Shown here: piece by piece, positions 12,085 to 22,141 of the stretch
Position numbering within the stretch: the first letter of the stretch is position 1
Layout: each line of letters starts with the position of its first letter
Position numbers and translations under genes: made by a program
The notes under the pieces: model-generated
Database searches by the model: none
Told to the model about the DNA's origin: nothing
Seen by the model: only the letters and a program-made list of their open reading frames with translations
NCBI GenBank assembly: GCA_017591395.1
Contig: WEDG01004934.1
Span: 1 to 64,000, forward strand
Source: Schistocephalus solidus
Taxonomy: Eukaryota; Platyhelminthes; Cestoda; Diphyllobothriidea; Diphyllobothriidae
Direction: 5' to 3'
Length of the DNA: 64,000 nt

Positions 12085-12194
12085 GTGCATCTTTTCTCGC
12101 CGAGCGATTTGCAAGCCTTCAGCGGAGTGCTGATGCCTTCTCATCTCTTCGTTATGTGGGAGTGCGAACCAACGACCCGCCCACTGACTTTTCT
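12085..12194 (+). CDS. ZFYVE1: ZFYVE1 homologue, exon 3
   Basis: The exon starts after TTTCCCTAG at 12084. GT completes the Cys codon, then it reads ASFLAERFASLQRSADAF and SSLRYVGVRTNDPPTDFS. The AFSSxxYxGxRTxxPPTDFS block is a clear ZFYVE1 signature. The donor is TCT|GTACGC at 12195, so the exon ends in phase 0. The frame stays open past it but no homology continues, and the next homologous block resumes exactly in phase 0 at 15977. The introns on both sides are 2.6 and 3.8 kb. Confidence 0.88.
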
Positions 12195-12739
12195 GTACGC
12201 CTAGTGATAATTTTTTTGGTGCTTGAAATCTCATGTATTAAGGATTTTAAGTAGGGTCATATTTTTCAGTTTAATACTTCTGTAAACCAATTTCACTTCG
12301 AGAAAAAATCGATTCTAGGAACAGTGAATCTATTGTTTTTGCCATCCTTTCCTTCCATAAAACGACATAGCGGAGCTCCTCAGAAGGTTCTCAGTTGGAA
12401 AAATGTACGACAAGAATGAAGGGCAGAGAATATTTTTTGGTTGGTTGAACACTTGTTGCTTGATGAGAAAACTTGCTTCTCTACCCTCCGTTATATTATT
12501 GTACAGGCCCAACGATGAATAATCGAAAACGTACATTCGCCGACGTTGACTTCTTCAACGTGTTTTTTTCCTTAACTTGCGTGGGTGTGTGTGCATGTAT
12601 GCGCTCCAGCGAGAGGCCCCCCGTTAACAGGTTTCGATGCGGATGCGCCGAACCAACTGCGATCAGATTGGCTCACGGCACGCGTTTATAGTGCAGTGCA
12701 GCGCCCACGCAAGCCGATAACTACTGCCATACATGGGAA

Positions 12740-13380
12740 CTGTTCTCACACTGGGTGCAGGTGGGGAAGTGGAACAGAGAGTGAGGTAGATTTATTCAAA
12801 GTCTACTCTCACTATAATCCAGCGCAAATTACCGTCCCTGCAGCAAACTGCTGTGGAGCATACGGTGAACATAGTCGAAATCGACGGTCGAACTGTCTGT
12901 ACGCCTTAGAAACAGGCGTTCCTCGCTATAATAACGGTCGCGCGCTTAAACATATCACTATGCGTCAAGAGTCAAAGCTTGCATGCTTGCCAACTGGCGG
13001 GCTAATTCAGACCTGAGAGTCAGGCTCGATGGCTCCCTCTTATAGTGACCGTTATGTGAGATCGGCGCTGCCCTTATGGATGTCTGGTACAAGTTATGGA
13101 GACCAGGCCGTGTATGGCACGCGAAAACTGGCCGCTTATCTATGCCGGCTACTGCGCCTTAGCCCATCTCCGGTCGCCTTGCCATCAGAGGCAGGTGGGT
13201 GAAGGAGGAAAGAGATAGTAGTAGATCCTCCGCAAGTCTTCCTCACTATAAACGTGCAAGTCATCGCTGCTGCGTTTCTCAATGGAACATTCAATAGACC
13301 GCTTGCAACGGTTGAACTGTCGCCTGAGGCGAAGTGTAGACCTCCTCTCCTGTCGCTCCAAATTCGGACTTACATTCATC
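12740..13380 (-). repeat. Two U-family LINE-tail copies, - orientation
   Basis: Two diverged units lie here in reverse orientation to those at 44986-48660. The first (about 12740-12897) ends in GACGGTCGAACTGTC, the conserved terminus of the family, preceded by CACCGTCCCTGCA-like and GTGGAGCATACGGTG blocks. The second (about 12998-13380) keeps CTGAGAGTCAGGCT, a CATCTCCGGTC block and a terminal ACGGTTGAACTGTCG. They look like old, 5'-truncated LINE insertions on the + strand. Confidence 0.6.
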
Positions 13381-15976
13381 ATGAAAGACAGTAATTATGC
13401 ACCGACCGGCGCCAAATGTTAACTACAGTGACCCCGGAGTCAACGTTAATGGAACTGACCTTACATTAAGGGGAAAATCTCGTACATAGAGAGTAAAATT
13501 TCAAGAAAAAATAAAGATCTATGAAGCCAAACAAGCCTTCAGCCGGCTACAGCATTTCGTCCGGAACTGTCGCAGCTTCCTCTACACCAACTTCAGGATA
13601 TAAAGGACTGTTGTCCTGGCAGGGCTAATTTATCTCAGCTGCCTCTGAAGATTACTGAAGTTGAAGTGACAGGAGAGTACGACAGGGTAAGTTCGGAGTA
13701 TGAACTGGAGTCCACAGAATCCAGGTTATGCTCAGGAGGTACAATTTCGATTGAACGGCCACTACCCAAAGGTTGTATGACGAACGCCTGCACAGTTAGC
13801 TATTATATGGTGACGTCAGTACGAGTGTTCGCAGATAAGGCAGATAAGTGTCGCTCCAGGAAATCTCGAAGTCCTCATTCGAACACCTGCAAATAAACGT
13901 TGATACTTGGTGGGCCCCGGTAGACTTTGCGCGCTGCCGTAAAAAAACTGTAGCAAACCAAAAACCCACTATCATGGCAAACAGGGGTGGCTCCTGAGAC
14001 CCGAATGTCGCGTATCAAAAACGCAGCCACTCAACCACTGTCATCATGCTCACCCTCGGGGAGCAAAGGAATAAAGATGCGTACGCACACAACGAAAATG
14101 CTTCACAGATGGTGTCTATCAGATAGGTAATCAATCCTCAATAAAAACTAAGTCCAGTTATTCATTGTCATTACAGTCCGGGTAGTTATTGATAGAGGAA
14201 TAGGTGCACAGTGATGCCTTGGTCCCCGAAGGAAAGAAGCTCCGAATGAGTGGCAGGGATCGTGTACATGCAACCACCTACCAGGCCGAATTTTGATGAG
14301 CTATCATAGCAGTTGTGATGTCCGAGATGCGGGAAAACTGTTTCGGGATTGTCGTGCCTTCTTCCGTTCAGTAACCATTCTGACCATCATCCGGACTAAA
14401 AATAGAACGATTCGTATTTACGCAGCGCAGTGGTCTACAGAGGAGGGTTATGATATGCGTCCTAAAAATTAAGTTGCATTGAGGTTAACCAGTTTATCGT
14501 CACTAGTGCCTTCTTTGGTTAGAGAACGTTTCTTTGCTATTTATTTGCTATTTCAATCTCCAGCCATACATGAGTGCATTAAGTTCCTATTTTCAGCCCT
14601 TGTCTTTTCTTTAAATTCGATATCCTACTTTTTTTCCTACTTTTTTGTGTGATAGTTGAGTGTTTTTTGACTGTCTGCCACGGCAGATAACCACAGTCTC
14701 AACTATGGTCTCTTCCCTGTTATCTCGCGGGTGGCATCAAGTTGCTCTTATTCTCCGACTTTTTAAGGGCTATACGTTTATTTACTGTACATTTGATAGT
14801 AGTCAATATTTTGTATGTAAATTATAATGCTGCAGACTCCTCTTGTGAAACGCTGCACTTCCGGCTGCAATATCTCATTTATTAATAGCTACCGACATGC
14901 GCCCCAAACCGTTATTATCTGATTCCTATAGGCAGTTTTAAAGGCGGAATAGTGGACAGGTCCTGCTGAAGATCGCTTCTTAGGAGACTGACGATAATCT
15001 CAAATTCAACCTTAAAGAAATTAGCTGATAACTTATTAAATAGTGCCGCAACAAACACCAGCGATCTACATCGTAAGCTGCATTAACGCGTATCGATGTT
15101 AAAGGAATTAAAGGATGGAGAACGAAGGCAATTTAGCAGCCATTTTGAAACCATGGCAAGAAGACGGATAAAAGTGAAATGGACAAACTTTCCTCGCAGT
15201 GTCAATCCGGCGAATGCACATGCAGCTTTTCAAAATGCTTGTAAACATTAAGTACGTAATTTCACAAATTTGACTTACGTCAAATGCTTCAAGTAGCATT
15301 TTTCCGTCACAAATTTGGTTTTCCCAATCGAAAATCAGACAGATTAATGAAAAACTCAGTTTGAAAAACAATTGAGTCAGACGCATGGCGTGGCACCTAC
15401 AACGCCGGATGGAGCAGAGTATTTCAAATCAACGCTCATGAATTGTTACTGCGAATAGCGTCGAAAATCGAGAATCGTGATTATCACGAAAGAAAATCTT
15501 GAGAAGCTCAGAGAATTATGCCAAAATGTAAACACTCATTACTAAATCGGAAAAAAAGGTTCTGGTCTCGTTCTAATGAATAAAAGTATTTAGGTTTAGA
15601 AAATCGAATCAATCCTGGCTGTACTCACTAAGTACAGAAGAGAGAGGCATAATAGGGATCAAACTTAGATTGCGGAAGTCAAACCCACAAAATATCTTTG
15701 GAAACTGAAGGATTTAGACCTTAGTGAAAAGGAGTTCGAAGCCCTTAAGCCCATAGACAATCCTCCCAAGGCTATATGGGTTACCAAAAAATCTCAAAGC
15801 ATTTTGCTCGCCATTTCATTATTGACATTACGTCTCTCCTTTTTGGTCGCTTTTTGGAGACTGGAATCGTTGCTGATTTATCATCCATGACAGCTGTACT
15901 TAACAAAACAGTGAATAGTTTCTGCACCCACTGTTACCTCTCATACCTCTCACCATCCCGTTCGGACACCTTTCAG
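13381..15976. other. ZFYVE1 intron 3 (3' part), no gene seen
   Basis: There is no coding signal. Near 13520-13660 the - strand has a structured GGAAGCTG-CG-ACAGTTCC hairpin resembling retroelement terminal sequence, but it lacks a good ribozyme core. The open frame 15776-15976 is only the intronic lead-in to exon 4. Confidence 0.5.
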
Positions 15977-16282
15977 ACGCTGGTACGCACAGTGGAGAGT
16001 CTCATGAAGGATACAACCGTGCGAGTACCTCGTCGCCTCTCACACATCTTCCAGGTGCTGGCCTCACTCAACGAGCACTTTGCCACCGAGATACCTGCCA
16101 CGAGTGCTACTACCTTCGTGCAGGAATACTTCACATGTCCGGCAAAGTGCACCAGCTGTCAGGCTCGTTGTCGCCTTGGCGTGAATCACCTGCGCGAGGG
16201 ACTACCACACGAATGCCGCACAGAGATGGGCGATGCCTGTCAGTACAACCCCTCCCTCCAGAACAAGGTTTACTACTGCAAG
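15977..16282 (+). CDS. ZFYVE1: ZFYVE1 homologue, exon 4, Cys-rich zinc module
   Basis: The exon starts after CCTTTCAG at 15976 and encodes TLVRTVESLMKDTTVRVPRR, LSHIFQVLASLNEHF, EYFTCPAKCTSCQARC, GVNHLREGLPHEC and NKVYYCK. The family pattern is (V)RxxxxLxxxxTxRxPR, then EYFTC..xCxxC...C, NHxxEGxPHE and (R/K)VYxCK. The spaced cysteines and His residues form the central zinc-binding module between the NTPase and membrane regions. It ends at AAG (16280-16282) followed by GCAAGC, a GC-type donor. The next exon begins GCCTGCTAC, reconstituting the conserved CKACY across a 24.4-kb intron. Reading on instead through the donor gives only three more codons (Ala-Ser, then a stop at TAA), which supports the splice. 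Confidence 0.9.
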
Positions 16283-16284
16283 GC
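16283..16284 (+). other. Non-canonical GC splice donor
   Basis: The exon 4 boundary reads CAAG|GCAAGC. Apart from the C at +2 it matches the donor consensus AG|GTAAGT closely, as known GC-AG introns do. No GT nearby would keep the conserved CKACY residues. The matching acceptor is TTTGTAG at 40695. Confidence 0.8.
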
Positions 16285-16434
16285 AAGCTAAAACCCACGC
16301 ACACTTACACGCAGGTCTTTTGCCCCATCCCACGACCTGACGAGGTCTTAATGTCGAGTTGTGGTACCGTAGGAATTGGTCTGACTTGGCTTCCTTGACC
16401 ACCCAATCACTTTTTGTGCTATTTCGCAGCTATT

Positions 16435-16436
<2 letters not shown>

Positions 16437-16475
<39 letters not shown>
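16437..16475. repeat. (TA)n microsatellite
   Basis: An almost pure TA run directly abuts the left edge of the ribozyme repeat array. Confidence 0.9.
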
Positions 16476-16481
<6 letters not shown>

Positions 16482-16523
16482 AAGACGTTATACCGTACTT
16501 CCGACATAGATACTAGCTAAAAG

Positions 16524-16595
16524 CCCAGACACGTGTTTCGCCGATGTTTCTGCTGCTGTGTGACACAGCAACGAGGGGTTCGGCTCCTCAGTGGG
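16524..16595 (-). ncRNA. Type I hammerhead self-cleaving ribozyme, unit 1
   Basis: Read 5' to 3' on the - strand. CCCA (16595-16592) is the 5' half of stem I. CTGAGGA (16591-16585) is the CUGANGA core. GCCGA (16584-16580) pairs with TCGGC (16544-16540) as stem II. Between them, a 7-bp TGCTGTG/CACAGCA hairpin with a 3-nt loop extends the arm. GAAA (16539-16536) is the second core strand. AC-ACGT-GT is a minimal stem III of 2 bp with a 4-nt loop. C at 16528 is the cleavage position of the GUC triplet. TGGG (16527-16524) closes stem I with CCCA. All invariant core positions are present. Cleavage is predicted between 16528 and 16527. Confidence 0.87.
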
Positions 16596-16877
16596 TCCCC
16601 AGCGTTCTCTATGCGGTTTCTGGTATATGGACTCCAGAGAATAATCGGGTAAATAATTTCTGAAATTATTAAGTGCAGGACATGGAGTCAGGTGATTCGG
16701 ACATGACTTTTTAGGGTCAGACCCGAAATTTCAATGAACATTTGGGTCGAAGACAATCAACCACTGTGGAATAACCACGTAATGCCCATTCTACAAACAA
16801 GTAGTACTACAAGTAGTATGAATCTTTATATGGCAAAGATGTTATACCGTACTTCCGACATAGATACTAGCTAAAAG

Positions 16878-16949
16878 CCCAGACACGTGTTTCGCCGATG
16901 TTTCTGCTGCTGTGTGACACAGCAACGAGGGGTTCGGCTCCTCAGTGGG
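16878..16949 (-). ncRNA. Type I hammerhead self-cleaving ribozyme, unit 2
   Basis: This is the same motif as in unit 1, shifted by 354 bp, with the core CTGAGGA, GAAA and GUC, and stems I, II and III unchanged. The predicted cleavage is between 16882 and 16881 on the - strand. Cleavage at this site and at the unit 1 site would release a 354-nt RNA monomer. Confidence 0.87.
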
Positions 16950-17232
16950 TCCCCCAGCGTTCTCTATGCGGTTTCTGGTATATGGACTCCAGAGAATAAT
17001 CGGGTAAATAATTTCTGAAATTATTAAGTGCAGGACATGGAGTCAGGTGATTCGGACATGACTTTTTAGGGTCAGACCCGAAATTTCAATGAACATTTGG
17101 GTCGAAGACAATCAACCACTGTGGAATAACCACGTAATGCCCATTCTACAAACAAGTAGTACTACAAGTAGTATGAATCTTTATATGGCAAAGACGTTAT
17201 ACCGTACTTCCGACATATATACTAACTAAAAG

Positions 17233-17304
17233 CCCAGACACGTGTTTCGCTGATGTTTCTGCTGCTGTGTGACACAGCAACGAGGGGTTCGGCTCCTCAG
17301 TGGG
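17233..17304 (-). ncRNA. Type I hammerhead, unit 3, with one stem II mismatch
   Basis: The core strands CTGAGGA and GAAA, the GUC site and stem I (CCCA/TGGG) are intact. The plus-strand GCCGA of the other units is GCTGA here, which puts a C-A mismatch in the middle of stem II. The terminal TGCTGTG/CACAGCA hairpin is retained, so it may still fold but less stably. Paired with the unit 2 site it defines a 355-nt monomer. Confidence 0.82.
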
Positions 17305-17402
17305 TCCCCCAGCGTTCTCTATGCGGTTTCTGGTACATGGACTCCAGAGAATATATATATATATATATTTTGCAAGGATGTTTCAAGGATTTAGCCAGAA
17401 CT

Positions 17403-18226
17403 TCAGAAATTAATTTTCTTCCATTGAGGCGTTTCAATACCTTCGCAATATTTAAGTTTTTTTGACTTTGTGGGGTCAGCAGTTAGGGGCATGTAAGTCG
17501 AGTCATCTGCTAAAATTGATGTTATCTTATCAATGAAATCCGTCCTGTTTAAAATAGCCGTGGAACGTCCTTTGTAGGCAGGCAGCATTGTGTCTTCATC
17601 TTTCTGTTCCTCAAAAGATAATGTTGAGTATGTCCACCGGTTCTTTAAAGATTGTACTGTATTGTTCCGAATTGTGAGTCGTTCATCTTCTGTCAGATCA
17701 GCTGATGATATAATAGATTCGAAACTGACCAGGAAATCCAAGTAATTGCAATCAGACGGATTGTATTTCATTCCTTTTCAGAGTACTTTTTCTTCTGTTG
17801 TGGGTAGAACTCTCGAAGACAGGTTTAAAAACTTTCATGGAAATGTCGGATTATTGCAGCTTTTAGCAAAACATTTCATCAACTTGTTATCCAAAGTGTT
17901 CCTTTGTTTCAGTCGTTCTAGCATTGTGACATGCGTAATTGTCTCCAGTAAGGTTTCAAATACGTTTGCCGGAAGTCTATCCTTGCAAAATTTAATGTGT
18001 TTTTATTTTAGTTCCTTGAATTTTCGACGCCTGTGGTGGGCGTCAGAGCATCTGCTGACCATACTGGTTGGCAACTTGCTAGCATTGAGTATATTTTATT
18101 GCAGGTGTGACTCGTATAGACAGGTAGAATCTTGTTATGGCGGCATCGGTATAGGAAAGACAACTGCTCTCGCGTTAAACTTTCGCGGATCGCGCATTTC
18201 TCCCATCGTTGAGCGTAAAGATACAT
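17403..18226 (-). pseudogene. Penelope-like element, N-terminal part of the RT protein
   Basis: On the - strand, 18226-18008 encodes RESLTREQLSFLYRCRHNKI, a PLE N-terminal block. After frameshifts, 17771-17403 encodes KYNPSDCNYLDFLVSFESII, DLTEDERLTIRNNTVQSL, and then KGRSTAILNRTDFIDKITSI plus LADDSTYMPLTADPTK. The (D)KGRST.(V/I)LN(R/K)TD(F/Y)..K..(S/L)(I/L)L.D...Y.PL..DPTK string is diagnostic of PLE reverse transcriptases upstream of the RT core. The usual Asp before KGRS is Tyr here. The RT catalytic motifs are absent, so the copy is truncated at about 17403, only ~50 bp from the ribozyme array, which lies downstream in the same - strand sense. A second copy of this block is at 29165-29290. 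Confidence 0.8.
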
Positions 18227-18559
18227 ACTCCGAGGTCGTCTTACATTTTTGAGTAAGCACCCCGTGTCTCACAAACGCAACTCTGTTAACAGCTTGCTAA
18301 GTCGAGCAAAAACTCATTGTTCCGATGAAAAAAACATATCTAACAGAAATTATATACCTTTTTAAACTATTTTCCAAAAATGGATATCCTTCTGACTTTG
18401 TCCTTCGATGCATGCGACGACAACAGTTTAAAGGAAAATGTATTTCCAGAGCTACGACCACTTAGGAGTCAAAACCAACAAACTGGCGAACCGTCCCGTC
18501 TGTAAAGGATGTAGCTGAGGTCGTCGAAAGACAGATGAAGAAACACCATATACAAATAG

Positions 18560-18962
18560 CGCACAGACCTACAAGAACGTTGCGCACCCAGCGTGTACAC
18601 CCTAAGGACAGGGTTGGCTATTTCAAGAGAAAATAAGTCGTCTACAAAATACCGTGTACCAGTTGTGATGCAGTCTATTGTGGCCAAACCGGCAAATCTC
18701 TATCTGCCCGTTTACATGAACATCAGCGGTGAGGAGACGAAACCCCTTATCTCGGGTAGCCATGCACACACTGGACACAGACTACCTATTTGCACGTGAG
18801 GATACCCACATCGTTAGCGCCTGCCCAACAAAAAAGGGCCGCAAATTCCTGCAGGCAATGCCCTTAGACGAGGCATGCATTAACAGGCATATCGATTTGA
18901 ATGCCAATTACAAATTTCTCAAGTTTAAGTGGAAGCGAACACAGCTAATATCGACCGGATAA
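18560..18962 (+). pseudogene. Penelope-like element GIY-YIG endonuclease, frameshifted
   Basis: In successive frames the + strand reads HPKDRVGYFKRK, then VVYKIPCTSCDAVYCGQTGK with SLSARLHEH, then a THTLDTDYLFAREDTHIV block and CPTKKGRKFLQAMPLDEACI ending NRHIDLNANYKFLK. These are the GIY-YIG start, the zinc-like CxxC, and the C-terminal EAxxINRHIDLNxNYK box of PLE endonucleases. At least two frameshifts and in-frame stops are present. It lies head-opposed to the PLE N-terminal piece at 17403-18226, so the two are not parts of one intact element. Confidence 0.82.
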
Positions 18963-19162
18963 ATTAAATCACTGGACGCCCATTGGCTCACACTTTAGGC
19001 AACCAAAGAATCTTGTGTTAGGCACTGTTTAAGGGTAACAGTTTTGTTTACAACTCTCATTTGCCTAAAGACGAACTGGGCACCAACCTCGAAAATTTAC
19101 ATAATTAAGTTATTTTGTTCCCAAAGAACTTCAACTTAATTAAATTAAATGTCTTATGATGC

Positions 19163-19167
19163 CGATA

Positions 19168-19199
<32 letters not shown>

Positions 19200-19250
19200 G
19201 CGGAGAGAGAGAGAGAGGGAGAGAGCGACAGCGAGAGAGAAGGTGCTGGT
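19163..19250. repeat. (TA)n followed by (GA)-rich microsatellite
   Basis: A TA run to about 19199 changes directly into a GAGA-rich run (19202-19240) with a few interruptions. Confidence 0.85.
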
Positions 19251-19742
19251 AATTTGCGTTGTTATTTTTGACGTTTGTCTATTTTCCTCTTGTGGATGTG
19301 ATTTAAGTTCGTGATGTCAATGACAGGCGCGCAGGTCCATGGAAATTTCCCTTCCGAAAGATGTATCTGCCAAACCAAACCCATAATTGCTGACTCCAAC
19401 TGTCCGAAAGAAATTTTACTGTCTCCCAGATCACTTGACAGCTACGTAGCTGCGCAATATTTCTTGTAGGGCGGTGATGCTGAACTGTTTGCGATTCTTA
19501 AAAAAGAGACCGTTTCACTGCAACTCCCCTTATTCACTGTGCGGTCGTGTCTTCAGTTTTTTTGGAAGCTCGCATAGTTTCCTCCAAGTCTCTGTTGTGG
19601 GCATTCTTAGTTAGGTGTTAACACTCACCTAACCAGTCGACTTTCATAAGAGAGACCAACAATCCTGAATGATAACGGATCATCTGCAGACTAAAACGAT
19701 GGCTTTAGGACTGGGATAAGAGTCATTGATTGTTAGGCGGGA

Positions 19743-21166
19743 TAGGAGTGGATAGAGCCTACAACAGGATTGACAGACTAGGAGGCAGCCGTCGGAGGGC
19801 CATACGCAGACGTCAGACCTCTACAATATCTCGCTGGACACATGGGGTCGGGCTGCCACCCGGGAAGTTGTTAATTTTGCTGTCAGGATGATGCGCTGCC
19901 GCAGTAACTTTGAGTGACAGTCCGTATCTAGGTAGATTTTCATCCACCTAGTGGTCTCTGTGGTCCGGATCAGACAAGTACCGAACTAAAGAGTGTCTTG
20001 TTCGAGCAAAGTGGCCTAAAGTCAATGATTGATCTCATGAAATGTGTTTTCGATTAGGAAGGATTACTGTGGGATTGTAATAGTACTTATAGTCCAGCAT
20101 AATCCTAAGATATTTCAGACACGTCAGGATGCCGTCGGGAAATCACTGGAAATACTTAAGTGTTCCTTTTTATTGAATAATGTTTTTGCAGGTAGCCGCC
20201 GACAAGACGTGCAGTCAAAAGCCGGCATCCGGCATGTCTTAAATATTATGGGATTGTGCCGCACGACGATGTGTATTCTGAGATCTGTCACTGAAGGTAC
20301 TTCACCCGAACAACTGTAACTAAAAGCAACCCTAGAAGTCATCTGAAACAACCTTCTTTCCTTTCCTTCGAGTGGTAGAAACTGACAGCTCGTTAAAAAT
20401 TACCTCACTTTAAGAGGCCGAAAATGCCTGTCAATGGTTCTCCAGGTGCATCTCTTTCAAATTGCAATTTCAAAAAATAAGTCTCTTCAGATATTGAGGA
20501 GTTGAATTTAGGTACGCGTTCAGTTTTGTTCCTGGTAATCGTATCGGTTTTCCAGGAGGGTATCTTCAATTATAAGCAGCTTCTCTTCTATGGAACGAAA
20601 AATTCTTCCCGCCTTGGTGGCTAAACAGCGGTCCAAATTTCCACGCAACTTTAATTGACATTTTAAATTCAAAGGACTCATACATCAATGAACAAATGCG
20701 ATGGCCATGGGGATGCCGCTGCTATTTATTCTTGCGGAAAGCCAGAGAGATTGAAGCTGACTGAATTCATCGAAGCGTTGAATTATCTTAACGATCTCTC
20801 TGTTACTGCAGTAGAATAACAGGCTTTCTCCGGAAGATTAAAACAAGCGTTTTTACATGGCCTTCACGATGCTAGTCAACTGAAATAAGTCGATTCCGTT
20901 TATGAATGTCCTAACATCCGAAGAGCGGATAGCCAATCTAAAAAACGTCTTTCAAGGAAGAACAGGGGTAGAGCTGCCTGTCTATTTCCATTTTTTCCTT
21001 CTGATCCAAACATGGATATTATAGCAGAGTGAACGAACTTCCGCATATAGTGTCCGAGTCTCTCTGCCCAGCGGGATATTGTAGAAGTTGGACGTCTGCG
21101 AATGGCCCTCAACCGGCTGCCTCCTAGTCTGTCAATCCTGTTGTAGGCTCTATCCACTCCTACCCC
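19743..21166. repeat. Inverted pair of a coding-like repeat (MDRAYNRIDRLGG family)
   Basis: The segment 19743-19843 on + and 21066-21166 on - are inverted copies sharing AGGAGTGGATAGAGCCTACA, ACAGGATTGACAGACTAGGA, GGCAGCCG and GAGGGCCAT. Both translate to DRAYNRIDRLGGSR(R/L)RAIRRR followed by STISRW. The - strand copy stays open for 85 codons (21157-20900). I do not recognise the domain; the basic, Arg-rich start suggests a retroelement protein piece. The two copies bracket ~1.2 kb that includes the MITE at 20097-20259. Confidence 0.6.
20097..20259. mobile_element. MITE-like inverted repeat
   Basis: The left arm (20097-20134) is GCATAATCCTAAGATATTTC, AGACACGTCAGGATGCCG. The right arm (20221-20259) is its imperfect complement, GCCGGCATCCGGCATGTCTT followed by AAATATTATGGGATTGTGC. 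The arms are ~38 bp with ~85 bp between them. Related single-arm sequences occur near 10930-10970 and 58965-59000. Confidence 0.65.
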
Positions 21167-21182
21167 AGTCCTAATTCCACCG

Positions 21183-22120
21183 TTTCATTTAGCATATGAT
21201 ACGTTAATACTCATGATTGTTAGTCTTTCTTCTGAAAGTTGACTGTTTAGGCTATTATCAAAACCGGACTAAGAATGCCGATAACACCCACTGCGGGGAA
21301 ACTAAGCAAAACTCAGAAGAAGCAACTAGAGACAAAAACGCACAGCAAATAACGGCAGCTGTAGGCAAATGGTCCCTTTATGAATGTAAAAGAGTTCATC
21401 ATTCTGAGCCAACAGCTCTAGCCTAACTGTTCACTGTTTAGATAGTTACAAACGAAGGAGTAACGTTTATTTGCATGCTAATCCAAAATACTGCTCTCTT
21501 CAGTTCACTTGGGGTTTGCATTACGTCTTGCACACTGAAAGTTTGTCGAACCAGCAAGCATTAACTGTGCGACTTCTAATCTTGTGGATTGTGCATGTTG
21601 TTTAGCGCTATACTGTTCCATTTTGAGTTGAGCGAAGTACAGTCACGAGATGCGTTGGACAAATGGCTCAGACCTCCCATATTCGTTGTACTCTAACATG
21701 TCTGGTTCTTTTCCTGCCAGCGTTTTTTCTCCTCTGCCACTTGGCGTTACCCATTTTTCCGTCTGGGACGCAAATTCTCGACACACGGTGTAGCTCAATT
21801 TCGTATCGATCAGGTCAGAGTAGTCCTAGTGATCGGCCTTTTCCTTGACAATGAGAACCTGGCACTCGAATCATTACACCACTATTCGATAAAGGGAGAG
21901 GTAAGGTTTATAAAGTGGCAGTGTGGTAACCTTACATGCTGGCGTCTCTACTTGCTCTGTTGCAAACAGTGGCTGCTTGAGGATCAAATAACTTTTTTTG
22001 AATCTCTGAAAAACCAACGAGTTTACGATAGACCTTTATTTTACAAGTAGTATCGGAATTAGTAACACTGCCTTTCCTGGAAATAGAATCGGGGACAGTT
22101 TGAATTAAACACAGATTTTG
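21183..22120. other. Intronic stretch, nothing recognised
   Basis: There are short open frames only, no protein motifs and no obvious repeat relationship to the rest of the window. Confidence 0.5.
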
Positions 22121-22141
22121 AGGTAAAGGTCCAACATTTCC

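Larger units (their letters stand above)
16476..17351 (-). repeat. Tandem ~354-bp repeat array carrying hammerhead ribozymes (retrozyme-like)
   Basis: Two full units (16476-16829, 354 bp; 16830-17184, 355 bp) are followed by a partial third (17185-17351). The units are near identical; seen differences include AAAGACG/AAAGATG, one extra C in a C-run, ATAGATACTAG/ATATATACTAA, and GCCGATG/GCTGATG in unit 3. The array is bounded by (TA)n on both sides. No unit carries a long open frame. Each holds a type I hammerhead on the - strand (separate entries). Tandem units of a few hundred bp with one hammerhead each are the architecture described for metazoan retrozymes and for the schistosome hammerhead satellite; both make monomer RNAs by self-cleavage. 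The high identity suggests recent amplification. It lies in ZFYVE1 intron 4, antisense to the gene. Confidence 0.85.

Noticed and set aside
13520..13660. Possible hammerhead on the - strand (CTGAAGT ... GACGAAATGC)
   Set aside because: The core needs CTGANGA; position 9 is T here, and stems I and III do not pair. It may be old retroelement end sequence.
15776..15976. Upstream extension of exon 4 as coding
   Set aside because: The frame is open, but homology begins exactly after the CTTTCAG acceptor and joins exon 3 in phase 0.
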